Assembly (NCBI RefSeq): GCF_023715325.1
Contig: NZ_JAMBNX010000006.1
Coordinates: 1 to 64,000 of the forward strand
Reading direction: 5' to 3'
Source of the DNA: Agromyces mediolanus
GTDB taxonomy: Bacteria; Actinomycetota; Actinomycetes; Actinomycetales; Microbacteriaceae
DNA: 64,000 nucleotides
The position numbers were made by a program, and so were the translations under genes. This document shows positions 8,531-17,033 of this stretch, in pieces; the stretch's first letter is position 1; the number at the start of each line of letters is the position of its first letter. Under the pieces are notes generated by a model. It was not told the DNA's origin and made no database searches. It saw only the letters and a program-made list of their open reading frames with translations.

Positions 8531-8555
8531 GGCCCGGCCACCCCCTGGCCGGGCC
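8531..8555. terminator. bidirectional hairpin terminator
   Basis: Stem of 10 bp, GGCCCGGCCA with TGGCCGGGCC, around a five-C loop, placed between two convergent genes that end at 8519 and 8567. Confidence 0.75.
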
Positions 8556-8566
8556 GGGCCCGAGGC

Positions 8567-9754
8567 CTAGTGCCCGAGCGCGGCCGTCGGCGAGGTGCGC
8601 GCCGCCCTGAGCGCCGGGAGCACCCCGGCGAGCGCACCCACCGCGACGGTCACGACGATCCCGGCGAGCGGCACCTCGAGCGGCATCGCGACGAGCCATC
8701 CGTTCGATCTGGCGACCACGGCCGTGACCACCCAGCCGATACCGACCCCGAGCACCCCGCCGAGCGCGGCGAGCAGCATGGCCTCCACCAGGAACTGCGC
8801 CCGGATGTGCCCGCGGGTCGCGCCGAGGGAACGGCGCAGCCCGATCTCCCGGCGCCGCTCCAGCACGGTGATCACCATGGTGTTCGCCACGCCGATGCCG
8901 CCGACGAGCAGCGCGATCGAGCCGACCCCGATGAGCAGCCCGGTGAAGGCCTGATCGATGAGCTGCTTCGCCGCGAGCGCGTCGGACGGGCGGCTCACCT
9001 TCACCTCCTCCGGGGCCTCCGGGTTCGCGGTCACCGCGAGCAGCTCGCGCACCTCGGCCACGGCGTCCTCCGCCGAGCGCTCGTAGATGGTCGTCGGTGA
9101 GCCCGCGAAGCCGAACAGCTCGGCGGCGCGCTCCCCGGTGACGAGGGCGGCGGTGTCGAGTTCCGGCGTGAGCGGCGAGGGGTCCAGGATGCCGACGACG
9201 GTGAACTCGCGACCGCCGAGCCAGAGCTGCGTCCCGGCACGGTGCACCCCGAGCCGTTCCGCGGCCTTCGAGCCGAGGACCACGGTGTCGAGCGATGCGG
9301 GCACCTCGGCGAGCCAGCGCCCGTGCGCGAGCGAGCTGCCGGTGGCGTCGAGGAGCGCGGCGTCGGCGGCCAGCACGGAGAGGCCGCCGGTCTCGCCGCG
9401 GCCGATCATGGCGTTCCGGTAGACGTGCACCTTCTCGAGCGATGCCGTCCATGCGGCCGTCTCGACGCCGTCGAGCCGGAGGATGCGCCCGGTCGCCTCT
9501 TCGGGCAGTTCGCTCGCCTTGCCGAACAGGTCGTCGCCCGCGGTGACGGTGAGCAGATTCGTGCCGAGCGCGGCGAGCTGCTGCTGCACGAGCGCCCGGC
9601 TCGACGCCGACAGCCCGACGACGGCGACCATCGCCGCGATGCCGATCGCGATGCCGAGCGCCGAGAGGGCCGCCCGGAGCGGATGCGCCCGCACCCCGTG
9701 GGCGCCGAGCGCCAGGAGATCGGCGGGGCGGAGCCGGGAACGCGGCGCGCTCAT
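8567..9754 (-). CDS. MacB/FtsX-family ABC transporter permease
   Basis: A 395-aa permease with the MacB topology: one membrane helix at about 28-48, a ~220-residue extracytoplasmic MacB_PCD domain, and three helices at about 275-297, 322-348 and 358-382. The [10 protein letters not shown] coupling motif after helix 2 contacts the ATPase. Such permeases drive extrusion or mechanical signalling across the membrane without forming a classic import channel. It is the last gene of a four-gene operon, and its ATG overlaps the stop of the ATPase gene. Confidence 0.92.
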   Translation of the reverse strand: MSAPRSRLRPADLLALGAHGVRAHPLRAALSALGIAIGIAAMVAVVGLSASSRALVQQQLAALGTNLLTVTAGDDLFGKASELPEEATGRILRLDGVETAAWTASLEKVHVYRNAMIGRGETGGLSVLAADAALLDATGSSLAHGRWLAEVPASLDTVVLGSKAAERLGVHRAGTQLWLGGREFTVVGILDPSPLTPELDTAALVTGERAAELFGFAGSPTTIYERSAEDAVAEVRELLAVTANPEAPEEVKVSRPSDALAAKQLIDQAFTGLLIGVGSIALLVGGIGVANTMVITVLERRREIGLRRSLGATRGHIRAQFLVEAMLLAALGGVLGVGIGWVVTAVVARSNGWLVAMPLEVPLAGIVVTVAVGALAGVLPALRAARTSPTAALGH

Positions 9755-10449
9755 GCCGCCGCTCCCGATCCCGATTCGGCCCGCTCGTCGAGGCGCCCGT
9801 CGCGGATGCCGATGCGTCGCGGAAGCCCGGCGGCGAGCTCGCGATCGTGCGTGATCACGACGACGGTGGTGCCGCTCGCGTGCAGCTCGCGGAGGATGCC
9901 GACGACCGTCGCACCCGAGCGGCTGTCGAGGCTGCCCGTCGGTTCGTCGGCGAGGAGCACCGCCGGCTCGCCCACGATGGCCCTGGCGATCGCGACCCGC
10001 TGCCGTTCGCCACCGGACAGCTGCCGGGGCAGGTGGCGCGCACGGTGCGCGAGGCCGACCCGGTCGAGCGCTTCGGCGGCGCGCTCCCGTCGCACGCTCG
10101 CGCGCACGCCCGAGTACAGCAGCCCCGTCGCGACGTTCTCGAGCGCGGTCACGCCGTCGGCGAGGTGGAACTGCTGGAACACGAAGCCGATCGTGCGCGC
10201 CCGCAGTGCACTCAGCGCGGCATCCCCGAGCGTGCGCACGTCGATGCCGTCGACCCGCACCGTCCCCGCGGTGGGCCGGTCGAGCGTGCCCATCAGGTTC
10301 AGCAGCGTCGACTTGCCGGAGCCGCTCGGGCCGACGATCGCGGCGAGTTCGCCGCGGCGGATCACGAGGTCGACGCGATCGAGCGCGAGCGTCGGCGGGG
10401 AACCGTACTCGCGGCTCGCGCCGACGAGTTCGAGGACCGGCGCGCTCAT
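9751..10449 (-). CDS. ABC transporter ATP-binding protein, LolD/MacB type
   Basis: A 232-aa ATPase with Walker [10 protein letters not shown] at 40-48, a Q-loop (VFQQFHL), signature [10 protein letters not shown] and Walker [12 protein letters not shown]. The sequence is typical of the LolD/MacB/FtsE class that pairs with FtsX-like permeases. The start ATG at 10449 overlaps the stop of the adaptor gene (ATGA); upstream in-frame translation is antisense noise. It acts with the permease downstream and the periplasmic-adaptor protein upstream. Confidence 0.93.
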   Translation of the reverse strand: MSAPVLELVGASREYGSPPTLALDRVDLVIRRGELAAIVGPSGSGKSTLLNLMGTLDRPTAGTVRVDGIDVRTLGDAALSALRARTIGFVFQQFHLADGVTALENVATGLLYSGVRASVRRERAAEALDRVGLAHRARHLPRQLSGGERQRVAIARAIVGEPAVLLADEPTGSLDSRSGATVVGILRELHASGTTVVVITHDRELAAGLPRRIGIRDGRLDERAESGSGAAA

Positions 10450-11498
10450 GCGCTCACCGCCACCCGGTCGCCGGCCTCGAGCTCGCCCGACACGATTTCG
10501 ACCATCCCGCTGGCGAAGGAGCCGAGCTCCACCTCGACGCGTTCGAGGCCCTTCGGGGTGACGACGTCGACGGCGGAGCCTCCGCCCGGCACGGCGAGCA
10601 GCGCGGTCACGGGCACGAGCATCACCTCGCTCGCGAGCACGTGGCTGAACGTCGCCGTCACCTTGACCTCGCCGAACTCGGCGGCCGCGGCGGGGTCGTC
10701 GAGGCTCAACCGCACCGGCAGCTTCATCGCGCTGCCGCCCATGCCGTCGTCGCGCTCGACGGGGGAGCCGACCGACTGCACGGTCGCGGTCGTCGTCGCC
10801 CCGCCCGGGAGCCGCAGCTCCACCTTCCCGCCGACGGGTGCGGTGCTCGACAGCGTCGGGTCGAGGTCGAGGGCGACCTCCCGCGCGGTCCCGGTCACCT
10901 CGATCGCGGCGCCGCCCGAGGCGTCGCCGACGGATGCCTCGAGCGCACGCACCCGCACGTCGCCGGCCGAGAACACGATGCGTCCGAGCTCGATCGAGCC
11001 GGTCTCCTCGAGCCCGAGGGATTCCTGCCAGTCCTCGATCGCGGAGGCGGTGCGCGAGGTGAACTCCTCGTCCGGCTCGCGGTCGAAGAAGCCGAGGGCG
11101 GCGAGGTTCTCCTCCAGCTGACGCACGTCGGCGCCGTCGCTCATCCCCTCGTCGAAGGCCCGCCAGGCGGGCAGTTCGCCCGCGAACAGCACGACCGGGG
11201 TGTCGTCGACGCGGAGCAGCACCCCGCCGCGCCCGATCACCTCGCCGAGTCCCGGCAGCCAGGTCACCGTGCCCGGCAGGGTCGAGGCGAGCTTCCGCGA
11301 GCCGCCGTAGCCGAGTTCGCCGGTGACCCGGGCGGTCTCGACGAGGTCGCCGACCGTGACCTCGGCGGACTCGGGCGTCGGCGCGTCCGCCCCGGCGTCG
11401 GCCTCGGCCTGCGGGTCCGGGCGGAGCATCCAGATCCCCGCCGCGACGACCGCGGCGGCCGCGACCCCCGCGACCGGCAGCAGCCAGCGGCGTCTCAT
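10446..11498 (-). CDS. membrane-anchored efflux adaptor with peptidoglycan-binding domain
   Basis: A 350-aa protein with an N-terminal membrane anchor (about residues 5-24) and an extracytoplasmic part. Around 115-165 it has a PG_binding_1-like segment ([14 protein letters not shown], then a second helix ending in I-E-D-W-Q-E-S-L-G). The rest is beta-rich, as in HlyD/MacA-type adaptors. Actinobacterial MacB systems commonly encode such adaptors. ATG 11498 is chosen because it overlaps the upstream stop (ATGA) and begins the anchor (M-R-R-R-W-L-L). It likely links the ABC pump to the cell wall. Confidence 0.85.
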   Translation of the reverse strand: MRRRWLLPVAGVAAAAVVAAGIWMLRPDPQAEADAGADAPTPESAEVTVGDLVETARVTGELGYGGSRKLASTLPGTVTWLPGLGEVIGRGGVLLRVDDTPVVLFAGELPAWRAFDEGMSDGADVRQLEENLAALGFFDREPDEEFTSRTASAIEDWQESLGLEETGSIELGRIVFSAGDVRVRALEASVGDASGGAAIEVTGTAREVALDLDPTLSSTAPVGGKVELRLPGGATTTATVQSVGSPVERDDGMGGSAMKLPVRLSLDDPAAAAEFGEVKVTATFSHVLASEVMLVPVTALLAVPGGGSAVDVVTPKGLERVEVELGSFASGMVEIVSGELEAGDRVAVSA

Positions 11499-12025
11499 TC
11501 GCCCGTCCCGAATCCGGCGGCCTCGCTGCAGCGGTCGAGGTCGGCCTCGTCGTAGTCGGCCATCGCCATCGCGGCCGACATGCCGTTCTCGCTCGGCGGC
11601 GCGGGGTCGGGGTAGTCGTAGCCGGCCTCGCGCATGCACTTCGCGAAGACGAGCTGCTGCTCGTACATCTCCTCCATGGTGGGGGCGTCGGGGTCGACCG
11701 GCGGGTCACCGACCTCGCCCCGGCAGTCCTCGTCGGCGGCCTGGAACGCGTCGAAGTCGATCTCACCCGCGTCGAGCGTCACGGCCTGGCCGCCCTCGCC
11801 CGTGTCCATGGGCTTCGGCAGCTCGATGCCGGACTTCTTCATGCAGGCGTCGTACTTCAGCCGCCAGTCGTCGTACTGCTGCTCGTAGGTGCTGTTCTGC
11901 AGCGCTCCGCCGTTCTCGGCGGCGCCGTCGGCGCCGGGCGCCGCGGTGCACGCACTGAGCAGCGCGGCGAAGCCGACGAGCGACGCGGCGCCGAGCAGGC
12001 GAAGGGCGGTGGGTGCGGTGGGCAT
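11495..12025 (-). CDS. lipoprotein with duplicated Cys-Met motifs, first gene of ABC export operon
   Basis: A 176-aa lipoprotein: signal peptide, lipobox L-S-A-C with Cys26, then an acidic, hydrophilic mature part. It contains two copies of a C-M-[KR]-x-[SA]-G-[IY] motif (D-A-C-M-K-K-S-G-I near 58-66 and A-K-C-M-R-E-A-G-Y near 129-137), each followed by a Pro-containing turn, plus further Cys residues that may form disulfides. Similar motifs occur in actinobacterial lipoproteins next to MacB-like operons. A Shine-Dalgarno GGGAGG precedes ATG 12025. The gene is divergent from the two-component system and is likely its target. Function unknown. Confidence 0.82.
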   Translation of the reverse strand: MPTAPTALRLLGAASLVGFAALLSACTAAPGADGAAENGGALQNSTYEQQYDDWRLKYDACMKKSGIELPKPMDTGEGGQAVTLDAGEIDFDAFQAADEDCRGEVGDPPVDPDAPTMEEMYEQQLVFAKCMREAGYDYPDPAPPSENGMSAAMAMADYDEADLDRCSEAAGFGTGE

Positions 12026-12163
12026 GTCGGGGTCCTCCCGTTCGTGGCCCGCCTGGTCGCGGGCATCCCCAGCTGATCCGAAGCCCGGTCATAGCGGCGT
12101 CAAGGACTCCGCTGACGTTTTCCATACCTCCGAGCTGCTTCGATGAGGGCTGGAGGATGATCG
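12026..12163. promoter_or_regulatory. divergent promoter region of ABC operon and two-component system
   Basis: The 138-nt gap carries regulation for both directions. For the plus strand, GTCAAG (12099-12104) and CATACC (12123-12128) are spaced by 18 nt and could be -35 and -10; GGAGG lies 8 nt before the response-regulator start. I could not find a convincing repeat for response-regulator binding. Confidence 0.45.
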
Positions 12164-12862
12164 ATGCGCGTACTGGTGGCCGAAGACGAGGCGATGCTCG
12201 CCGAGGCGATCCGGGCGGGACTGGCGCAGCACGCCATCGCCGCGGACCTCGCCGGCGACGGCGAGGCGGCGCTCGCCGCGATCGACGTGAACGACTACGA
12301 CGCCGTCGTGCTCGACCGCGACCTGCCCGTGCTGCACGGCGACGAGGTGTGCGCCGAGCTCGCCGGGCGGACGCACCGGCCCGCCATCCTCATGCTCACC
12401 GCCGCCCGCCGGCTGGAGGAACGCGTCGACGGGCTCGCCCTCGGCGCCGACGACTACCTGCTGAAGCCGTTCGAATTCCCCGAGCTCGTCGCGCGGCTCC
12501 GCGCCCTCACCCGCCGGAGCTTCGAGGCGCGGCCACCGGTGCTCTGCGCCGGCGACGTGCGGCTCGACCCGGTGCGGCACGAGGTGTTCCGCGGGCCGCG
12601 GGTCGTGCGGCTGTCCCGCAAGGAGTTCGCGGTGCTGGAGGTGCTGCTGCGCGAGCCCGGCACGGTGCGCAGCGCCGAGTACCTGCTGGAGAAGGCCTGG
12701 GACGAGCACGCCAACCCCTTCACCAACTCCGTGAAGGTGACGATCAGCACGCTCCGCCGGAAGCTCGGCGAGCCCTGGGCCATCCGCACGGTGCCCGGCG
12801 TCGGCTACGTGATCGGGGAGCCGTCGGGGGCCGAGCCGTCGGGGGCCGAGCCGCGTGGCTGA
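12164..12862 (+). CDS. two-component response regulator, OmpR/PhoB family
   Basis: A 232-aa regulator. The receiver domain (1-115) has the acidic pair E7-D8, phospho-acceptor Asp51 (V-V-L-D-R-D-L-P), and the conserved Lys in L-L-K-P-F. The C-terminal winged helix (about 128-220) ends in the recognition-helix sequence N-S-V-K-V-T-I-S-T-L-R-R-K-L. The last 15 residues come from a short DNA repeat encoding G-A-E-P-S. The ATG has GGAGG 8 nt upstream. It overlaps the kinase gene by 8 nt and is divergent from the ABC export operon, its likely target. Confidence 0.95.
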   Translation: MRVLVAEDEAMLAEAIRAGLAQHAIAADLAGDGEAALAAIDVNDYDAVVLDRDLPVLHGDEVCAELAGRTHRPAILMLTAARRLEERVDGLALGADDYLLKPFEFPELVARLRALTRRSFEARPPVLCAGDVRLDPVRHEVFRGPRVVRLSRKEFAVLEVLLREPGTVRSAEYLLEKAWDEHANPFTNSVKVTISTLRRKLGEPWAIRTVPGVGYVIGEPSGAEPSGAEPRG

Positions 12863-14093
12863 GGTGCGGCCGTTCCGGCTCACCATCCGTGCGCGGCTCG
12901 CGCTCACCTACTCCGGCCTCCTCGTCGGATCGAGCGCGCTCCTGCTCGGCTTCATCTACTTCGCCCTCGGCGTGCTGCCGAGTTACGCGTTCTCCTCGGC
13001 GTCGGTCACCCTCCTCGACGCTTCGACGACGGCGATGACGACGCTCGTGCCGGCGCAGCCCGAGTGGCTGCGCTCCGAGGTGGACTACGACGCCGGCTTC
13101 GCCGCGACCGCGGCGACGCCCGGCATCGTGGTCGCCTCGCGTGACGACCTGCAGCAGCTGTACCTCTGGGTCGCCGCCGGCATGCTCGCGCTGCTCGCCG
13201 CGGTCGGGAGCTGGGCCGGCTGGGCCCTCGCCGGGCGGGTGCTGCAGCCCCTGCACGACATCGGGGTCGCCGCCCGCCGGGCCGCGCGCGGCCGGTTCGA
13301 CCACCGGCTGGCGCTCACCGGACCCCGTGACGAGGTCACCGATCTCGCGGACACCTTCGACGAGATGCTGGGCGAGCTGGAGGGGGCGTTCCACGCGCAC
13401 CGGCGCTTCGCGGCGAACGCCTCGCACGAGCTGCAGACCCCGCTCGCGACCACCCGGACGATGCTCGACGTCGCGATCGGTGCCCACCCGGCCGCCTCGG
13501 AGCGGGCGATGCTCGAACGGCTCCGACTCGTGAACGAGCGGAGCATCGCCGCCGTCGAGGCACTGCTCGACCTCTCCCAACTCGAACGCGGCGGCCCGGT
13601 CGAGACGGCCCCGGTGCGGCTCGACCGGCTCGTGGCGGAGGTGCTCGTCGAGCTCGCCCCGGAGGCGGCGGAGGCCGGCATCCGCGTGCGCCGCGAGCTC
13701 GCCCCGGCGACGGTCGCCGCCTCGGCGCCGCTCCTGCGTCAGCTCGTCCTCAACCTCGTGCAGAACGCGATCCGCCACAACCGGGCGGGCGGCGAGGTCG
13801 TCGTCGCGGTGGGCCCGGCGGATGCCCCGGCGACGGATGCTCCGGCGGCGGATACCCGGGCCGCGCGGCTGCGGGTCGGCAACACCGGTCCCGTCGTCCC
13901 GGAGGACGCCGTCGCCGCGCTCACCGAGCCCTTCTTCCGCGGGCCGGGACGGGTCGCGACCGGGGGCCAGCAGGGGCGCGGCCTCGGGCTCTCGATCGTG
14001 GCGGCCATCGCCGAACGCCACGGCGCGGAACTCGTGCTCGCCGCGCGCGGCGGCGGCGGCCTCGAGGTGGAGCTGAGGCTGCCCGGCGCCTGA
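12855..14093 (+). CDS. sensor histidine kinase, partner of the OmpR regulator
   Basis: A 412-aa membrane kinase starting at GTG 12855. Two membrane helices (about 18-42 and 95-122) bracket a short, ~55-residue extracytoplasmic sensor loop. HAMP follows (about 122-175), then HisKA with the phospho-His in N-A-S-H-E-L-Q-T-P-L, then HATPase with the N box N-L-V-Q-N-A-I-R-H-N and the G2 box G-R-G-L-G-L-S-I-V. The small sensor loop suggests sensing within or near the membrane, as in kinases that monitor cell-envelope ABC systems. Its stop lies in a hairpin shared with the convergent LLM gene. Confidence 0.95.
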   Translation: MAEVRPFRLTIRARLALTYSGLLVGSSALLLGFIYFALGVLPSYAFSSASVTLLDASTTAMTTLVPAQPEWLRSEVDYDAGFAATAATPGIVVASRDDLQQLYLWVAAGMLALLAAVGSWAGWALAGRVLQPLHDIGVAARRAARGRFDHRLALTGPRDEVTDLADTFDEMLGELEGAFHAHRRFAANASHELQTPLATTRTMLDVAIGAHPAASERAMLERLRLVNERSIAAVEALLDLSQLERGGPVETAPVRLDRLVAEVLVELAPEAAEAGIRVRRELAPATVAASAPLLRQLVLNLVQNAIRHNRAGGEVVVAVGPADAPATDAPAADTRAARLRVGNTGPVVPEDAVAALTEPFFRGPGRVATGGQQGRGLGLSIVAAIAERHGAELVLAARGGGGLEVELRLPGA

Positions 14094-14100
14094 GCCGGGC
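14081..14100. terminator. compact hairpin overlapping two convergent stops
   Basis: GCCCGGC (14081-14087) pairs with GCCGGGC (14094-14100) across a 6-nt loop that contains the kinase stop codon; the convergent LLM gene ends at the edge of the stem. A minimal bidirectional terminator is plausible. Confidence 0.5.
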
Positions 14101-15149
14101 TACGCCGCGAGCGCCTCCGCGAGCAGGGTCAGCGACTGCTCCCGGCCCGGGGCGGTGTCGCTCGGCTCGTCGGCGCGGGCGCCCGCCACGGGCGAGACCA
14201 TGATCTCCTCGACCCCGTGCCTGGTGGCGAGGGTGCGCAGCTCGGCGGCCGCGGCATCCGCGTCACCGATGATCCAGCGGTGCCGCATCGCCTGAATGAG
14301 CTGCTCCGCATCGGAGTCGCGGGGTGCCGCGAGCGCCTGGTCGACGGTCTCGAGCGGCCGCATCGGCCGGTTCAGCCGGAGCCTCGCCATCGCCCGCAGT
14401 TGCGGCAGCGCCCGCTCGGCAGCCTCCTCGGCGGTCGGGGCGACGACGACGTTCGCCGTGAGGAACGTCACCGGCTCCGGATGCGCCTCGCTCGGCTGGT
14501 ACCCGCTGCGGTACAGCTCGAGCGCCCGCTCGAGCCCCTCGCCCGAGAAGTGGTTCGCGAACACGTAGGGCAGCCCGAGCTCGGCGGCGAGCTTCGCCGA
14601 ATAGTCGCTCGAGCCGAGCAGCCACAGCGTCGGCACCTCGGTCGCGGCGGGCGTCGCCTGGATCGCGTACTCGCGGCCGCTCGTCAGCCGCAGCGTCGCG
14701 CCGTCGGGGGAGAGCAGCGCGAGGATGTCCGCGATGTGGTCCGGGAAGCGGTCGACGTCGGCCGTCGGCCCGGAGATGCGCAGCAGCTGCGTGATCACCG
14801 GGTCGCTGCCGGGCGCGCGACCGATGCCGAGGTCGATCCGCCCCGGGGCGAGCGCCTCGAGGGCGGCGAACTGCTCCGCGACGACGAGGGGGGCGTGGTT
14901 CGGCAGCATCACGCCGCCCGATCCCACCCGGATCCGCTCGGTGCCCGCCGCGGCCGCCGCGATCAGCACGGGCGGCGTCGTCGACGCCACCGAGGGCATG
15001 TTGTGGTGCTCGGCGAACCAGTAGCGCTCGTAGCCCGCGCGGTCGGCGAGGCGTGCGAGCGCCATCGAGGCGCGCACCGCCTCCGCGCTCGTCTGGCCGT
15101 CGCGGACGGGAATGAGGTCGAGAACGGAGAGCTTCGGCGTCGTGGTCAT
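14100..15149 (-). CDS. LLM-class flavin-dependent oxidoreductase
   Basis: A 349-aa luciferase-like monooxygenase-family enzyme. Typical motifs are Y-W-F-A-E-H-H-N-M near residues 44-52, V-G-S-G-G-V-M-L near 75-82 and R-I-D-L-G-I-G-R-A-P-G near 105-115. The pattern matches the MsnO8/YwcH-type FMN group rather than the F420 group. These enzymes oxidise small organic substrates with FMNH2 and oxygen; the substrate is unknown. The start is uncertain: ATG 15149 begins right behind AGGAG, which is closer than usual, while a TTG lies four codons upstream. Confidence 0.86.
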   Translation of the reverse strand: MTTTPKLSVLDLIPVRDGQTSAEAVRASMALARLADRAGYERYWFAEHHNMPSVASTTPPVLIAAAAAGTERIRVGSGGVMLPNHAPLVVAEQFAALEALAPGRIDLGIGRAPGSDPVITQLLRISGPTADVDRFPDHIADILALLSPDGATLRLTSGREYAIQATPAATEVPTLWLLGSSDYSAKLAAELGLPYVFANHFSGEGLERALELYRSGYQPSEAHPEPVTFLTANVVVAPTAEEAAERALPQLRAMARLRLNRPMRPLETVDQALAAPRDSDAEQLIQAMRHRWIIGDADAAAAELRTLATRHGVEEIMVSPVAGARADEPSDTAPGREQSLTLLAEALAA

Positions 15150-15307
15150 CACTCCTGCCAACGCCGGGAGCGGCGACGGCTATTCCAGCGGGTCATCCTG
15201 AACATGCCATCCGGATGCCGCAGCTGGGGGTGTTGCGCGGCGGTGCGCCTTCATATGGTGGGGAGGGAGCGACATCGCCGTCGCTCTCGATCCTCGAGGG
15301 GGTACGA

Positions 15308-16510
15308 ATGACGGTCCACTACGAACTGCCCACGGCCGCGGACTTCACGGTCTTGGCGGGGGCCCATCACCCGGCGGTCACCATCTACGCGTCGACCTCG
15401 CCAGTGGTGAGCGAGCGCGAGCGGGCCGAGGTGGCGGTGAAGAGCGGCTTCGACGAGGCGCTCGAGCACCTGAAGGGTGCGGGCGCCGATGCGGCCGAAC
15501 TCGACGCGATCCGAGCCGAGCGAGACCGGATCCTCGGCGACCAGCAGCTCTGGGGCGGACTCGCCCGCTCGCTCGCGCTGTTCGTCTCGCCCGAGGTGAG
15601 CGAGGTGTTCGTGCTGCCGAACCGGCTGGACGATGCCGTGCACGTCGGCTCCCACTTCACACTCGGCCAGCTGCTGCGCGCCCCGAGCCAAGATCAGGAG
15701 GCCTACGCCATCACCATCTCGGCGAGCGAGTGGGCGCTCTGGCACGCGACCCCGACCGACCGCGCCGTGAAGCTGCCGATCGACCAGCAGGGCACCGCGA
15801 ACCTCGACGAGGCCACCAACCGTGAGCCCGGCGAGGACAAGCCGCGCGGCTCGAACCGAGGCACGGCGAGCCAGTTCGGCGGAGCCAGCCGACTGCTCGG
15901 CGACGAGGGGCGCAAGACCCTCCTCGACCAGTACGCGAAGCGCGTCATCGAGGTCGCCCGTCGCGAGCTGCTGGAGCGCGACCCCGAGGAGCGGGTGCCG
16001 GTGTTCGTGTTCGCGGCCGAGCCGCTGCTCAGCCTCTTCCTGCAGAACACCAGGAACTCGCGCCGCGTCGTCGCCGTGCCCGGCTCGCCCGATCGGCTCG
16101 GCGCGGCGGAGCTCGACGAGATCCTCCGCCGGGAACTGGGACGGCTGAACGTGCGCGAGGCCGAACGGTCGCTGCGGGCGCTCGCCGAGGGCAGCGCCGG
16201 GCGCGTCGAGCGCGACCTCGCGGCGATCGGCCGAGAGGCCGCCGACGGTGCGGTCGAGACGTTCTGGTTCGACTTCACGAGCTCCGTGAACGGCACGCTC
16301 GACCGGGAGTCGGGTGCGATCGAGTTCGCCGTCGAGCACGGCGACGGCGACGCGCTCGCCGACGGCACGCCGGCGGGCGACCTGCTGCCGCAGCTCGCCC
16401 TCCTCGTCGTGGCGAAGGGCGGCAAGGTCGTCACCGTGCGGGCCAGCGAACTCGACGGCGGCGTCTGGTCGCCTCCGGCGATGGCGGAGCTGCGCTTCGC
16501 CCTCGCCTGA
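15308..16510 (+). CDS. baeRF-type (eRF1-like) release-factor family protein, probable
   Basis: A 400-aa cytoplasmic protein. It has a mixed alpha/beta layout: an N-terminal ~140-residue domain, a loop rich in Gly/Arg/Asn (P-R-G-S-N-R-G near residue 180), and a later domain with V-F-V-F-A-A-E-P-L-L and R-R-V-V-A-V-P-G-S. This organisation matches my recollection of the bacterial archaeo-eukaryotic release factor (baeRF) families, proposed ribosome-associated rescue or stress factors, but I cannot confirm the family without a profile search. ATG 15308 is preceded by GAGGGGG. A very strong hairpin terminator follows. Confidence 0.62.
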   Translation: MTVHYELPTAADFTVLAGAHHPAVTIYASTSPVVSERERAEVAVKSGFDEALEHLKGAGADAAELDAIRAERDRILGDQQLWGGLARSLALFVSPEVSEVFVLPNRLDDAVHVGSHFTLGQLLRAPSQDQEAYAITISASEWALWHATPTDRAVKLPIDQQGTANLDEATNREPGEDKPRGSNRGTASQFGGASRLLGDEGRKTLLDQYAKRVIEVARRELLERDPEERVPVFVFAAEPLLSLFLQNTRNSRRVVAVPGSPDRLGAAELDEILRRELGRLNVREAERSLRALAEGSAGRVERDLAAIGREAADGAVETFWFDFTSSVNGTLDRESGAIEFAVEHGDGDALADGTPAGDLLPQLALLVVAKGGKVVTVRASELDGGVWSPPAMAELRFALA

Positions 16511-16538
16511 GTCGGCGCGGGCGCGGCGCGCGAACGCG

Positions 16539-16580
16539 CGGAACGGCGGGATGCCTCGGACGAGGCATCCCGCCGTTCCG
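16539..16580. terminator. long perfect hairpin built from an inverted pair of the GGATGCCTC word
   Basis: A 20-bp perfect stem (16539-16558 with 16561-16580) with a 2-nt centre. Each arm contains GGATGCCTC or its complement GAGGCATCC, the 9-mer found throughout the window. It separates the convergent genes ending at 16510 and 16594 and probably terminates both. Confidence 0.88.
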
Positions 16581-16593
16581 TTCCCGCCCGGCC

Positions 16594-16974
16594 TCAGCCC
16601 CGGATCAGCTCGCCCGCGGCCGCCTGGTCGGGTGCAGGCTCGGCGACGGCCACGGTGAGGGGTTCCCGCCCGGGCAGTTGGATCACGATCTCGGTGGCGG
16701 CGGAGTCCTCGATGATCGCCTCCACCCAGGTGACGGTGTCGGCGCGGAGGACCGCGTCGTCGGGCGGGGTCTCGCGCACCGCGAGCCACAGCGAGCCCGG
16801 GTGGGGCACGACGCCGCCGTTGACCGGGACGAGCTCCAGGGTCCAGCCGGGGCTCGGGCAGAGCCCCGAGCCGGCGATGCGGATCAGGCGGGATCCGCAG
16901 GAGCGCACGGCCGTCGCCCGGAAGCGGGCCGCGCGGTAGTCGCAGAACAGCACGGGGGAGTTGAACCGGGTCAT
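16594..16974 (-). CDS. small uncharacterised protein
   Basis: A 126-aa soluble protein, not recognised. It has alternating hydrophobic strands (F-C-D-Y-R-A-A-R-F, L-W-L-A-V-R-E, W-V-E-A-I-I-E) suggesting a small beta-sheet domain, and three Cys. The final ~15 residues are Ala/Pro rich. ATG 16974 has TACCGT 7 nt upstream and no Shine-Dalgarno, so it is likely leaderless. It stands alone between the release-factor-like gene and the AsnC regulator. Confidence 0.65.
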   Translation of the reverse strand: MTRFNSPVLFCDYRAARFRATAVRSCGSRLIRIAGSGLCPSPGWTLELVPVNGGVVPHPGSLWLAVRETPPDDAVLRADTVTWVEAIIEDSAATEIVIQLPGREPLTVAVAEPAPDQAAAGELIRG

Positions 16975-17033
16975 GCCGCAGACGGTAACCCCGGACGGGA
17001 TGGCGCGGCCTCAGGGTGAGCGCTGAATCGGTC

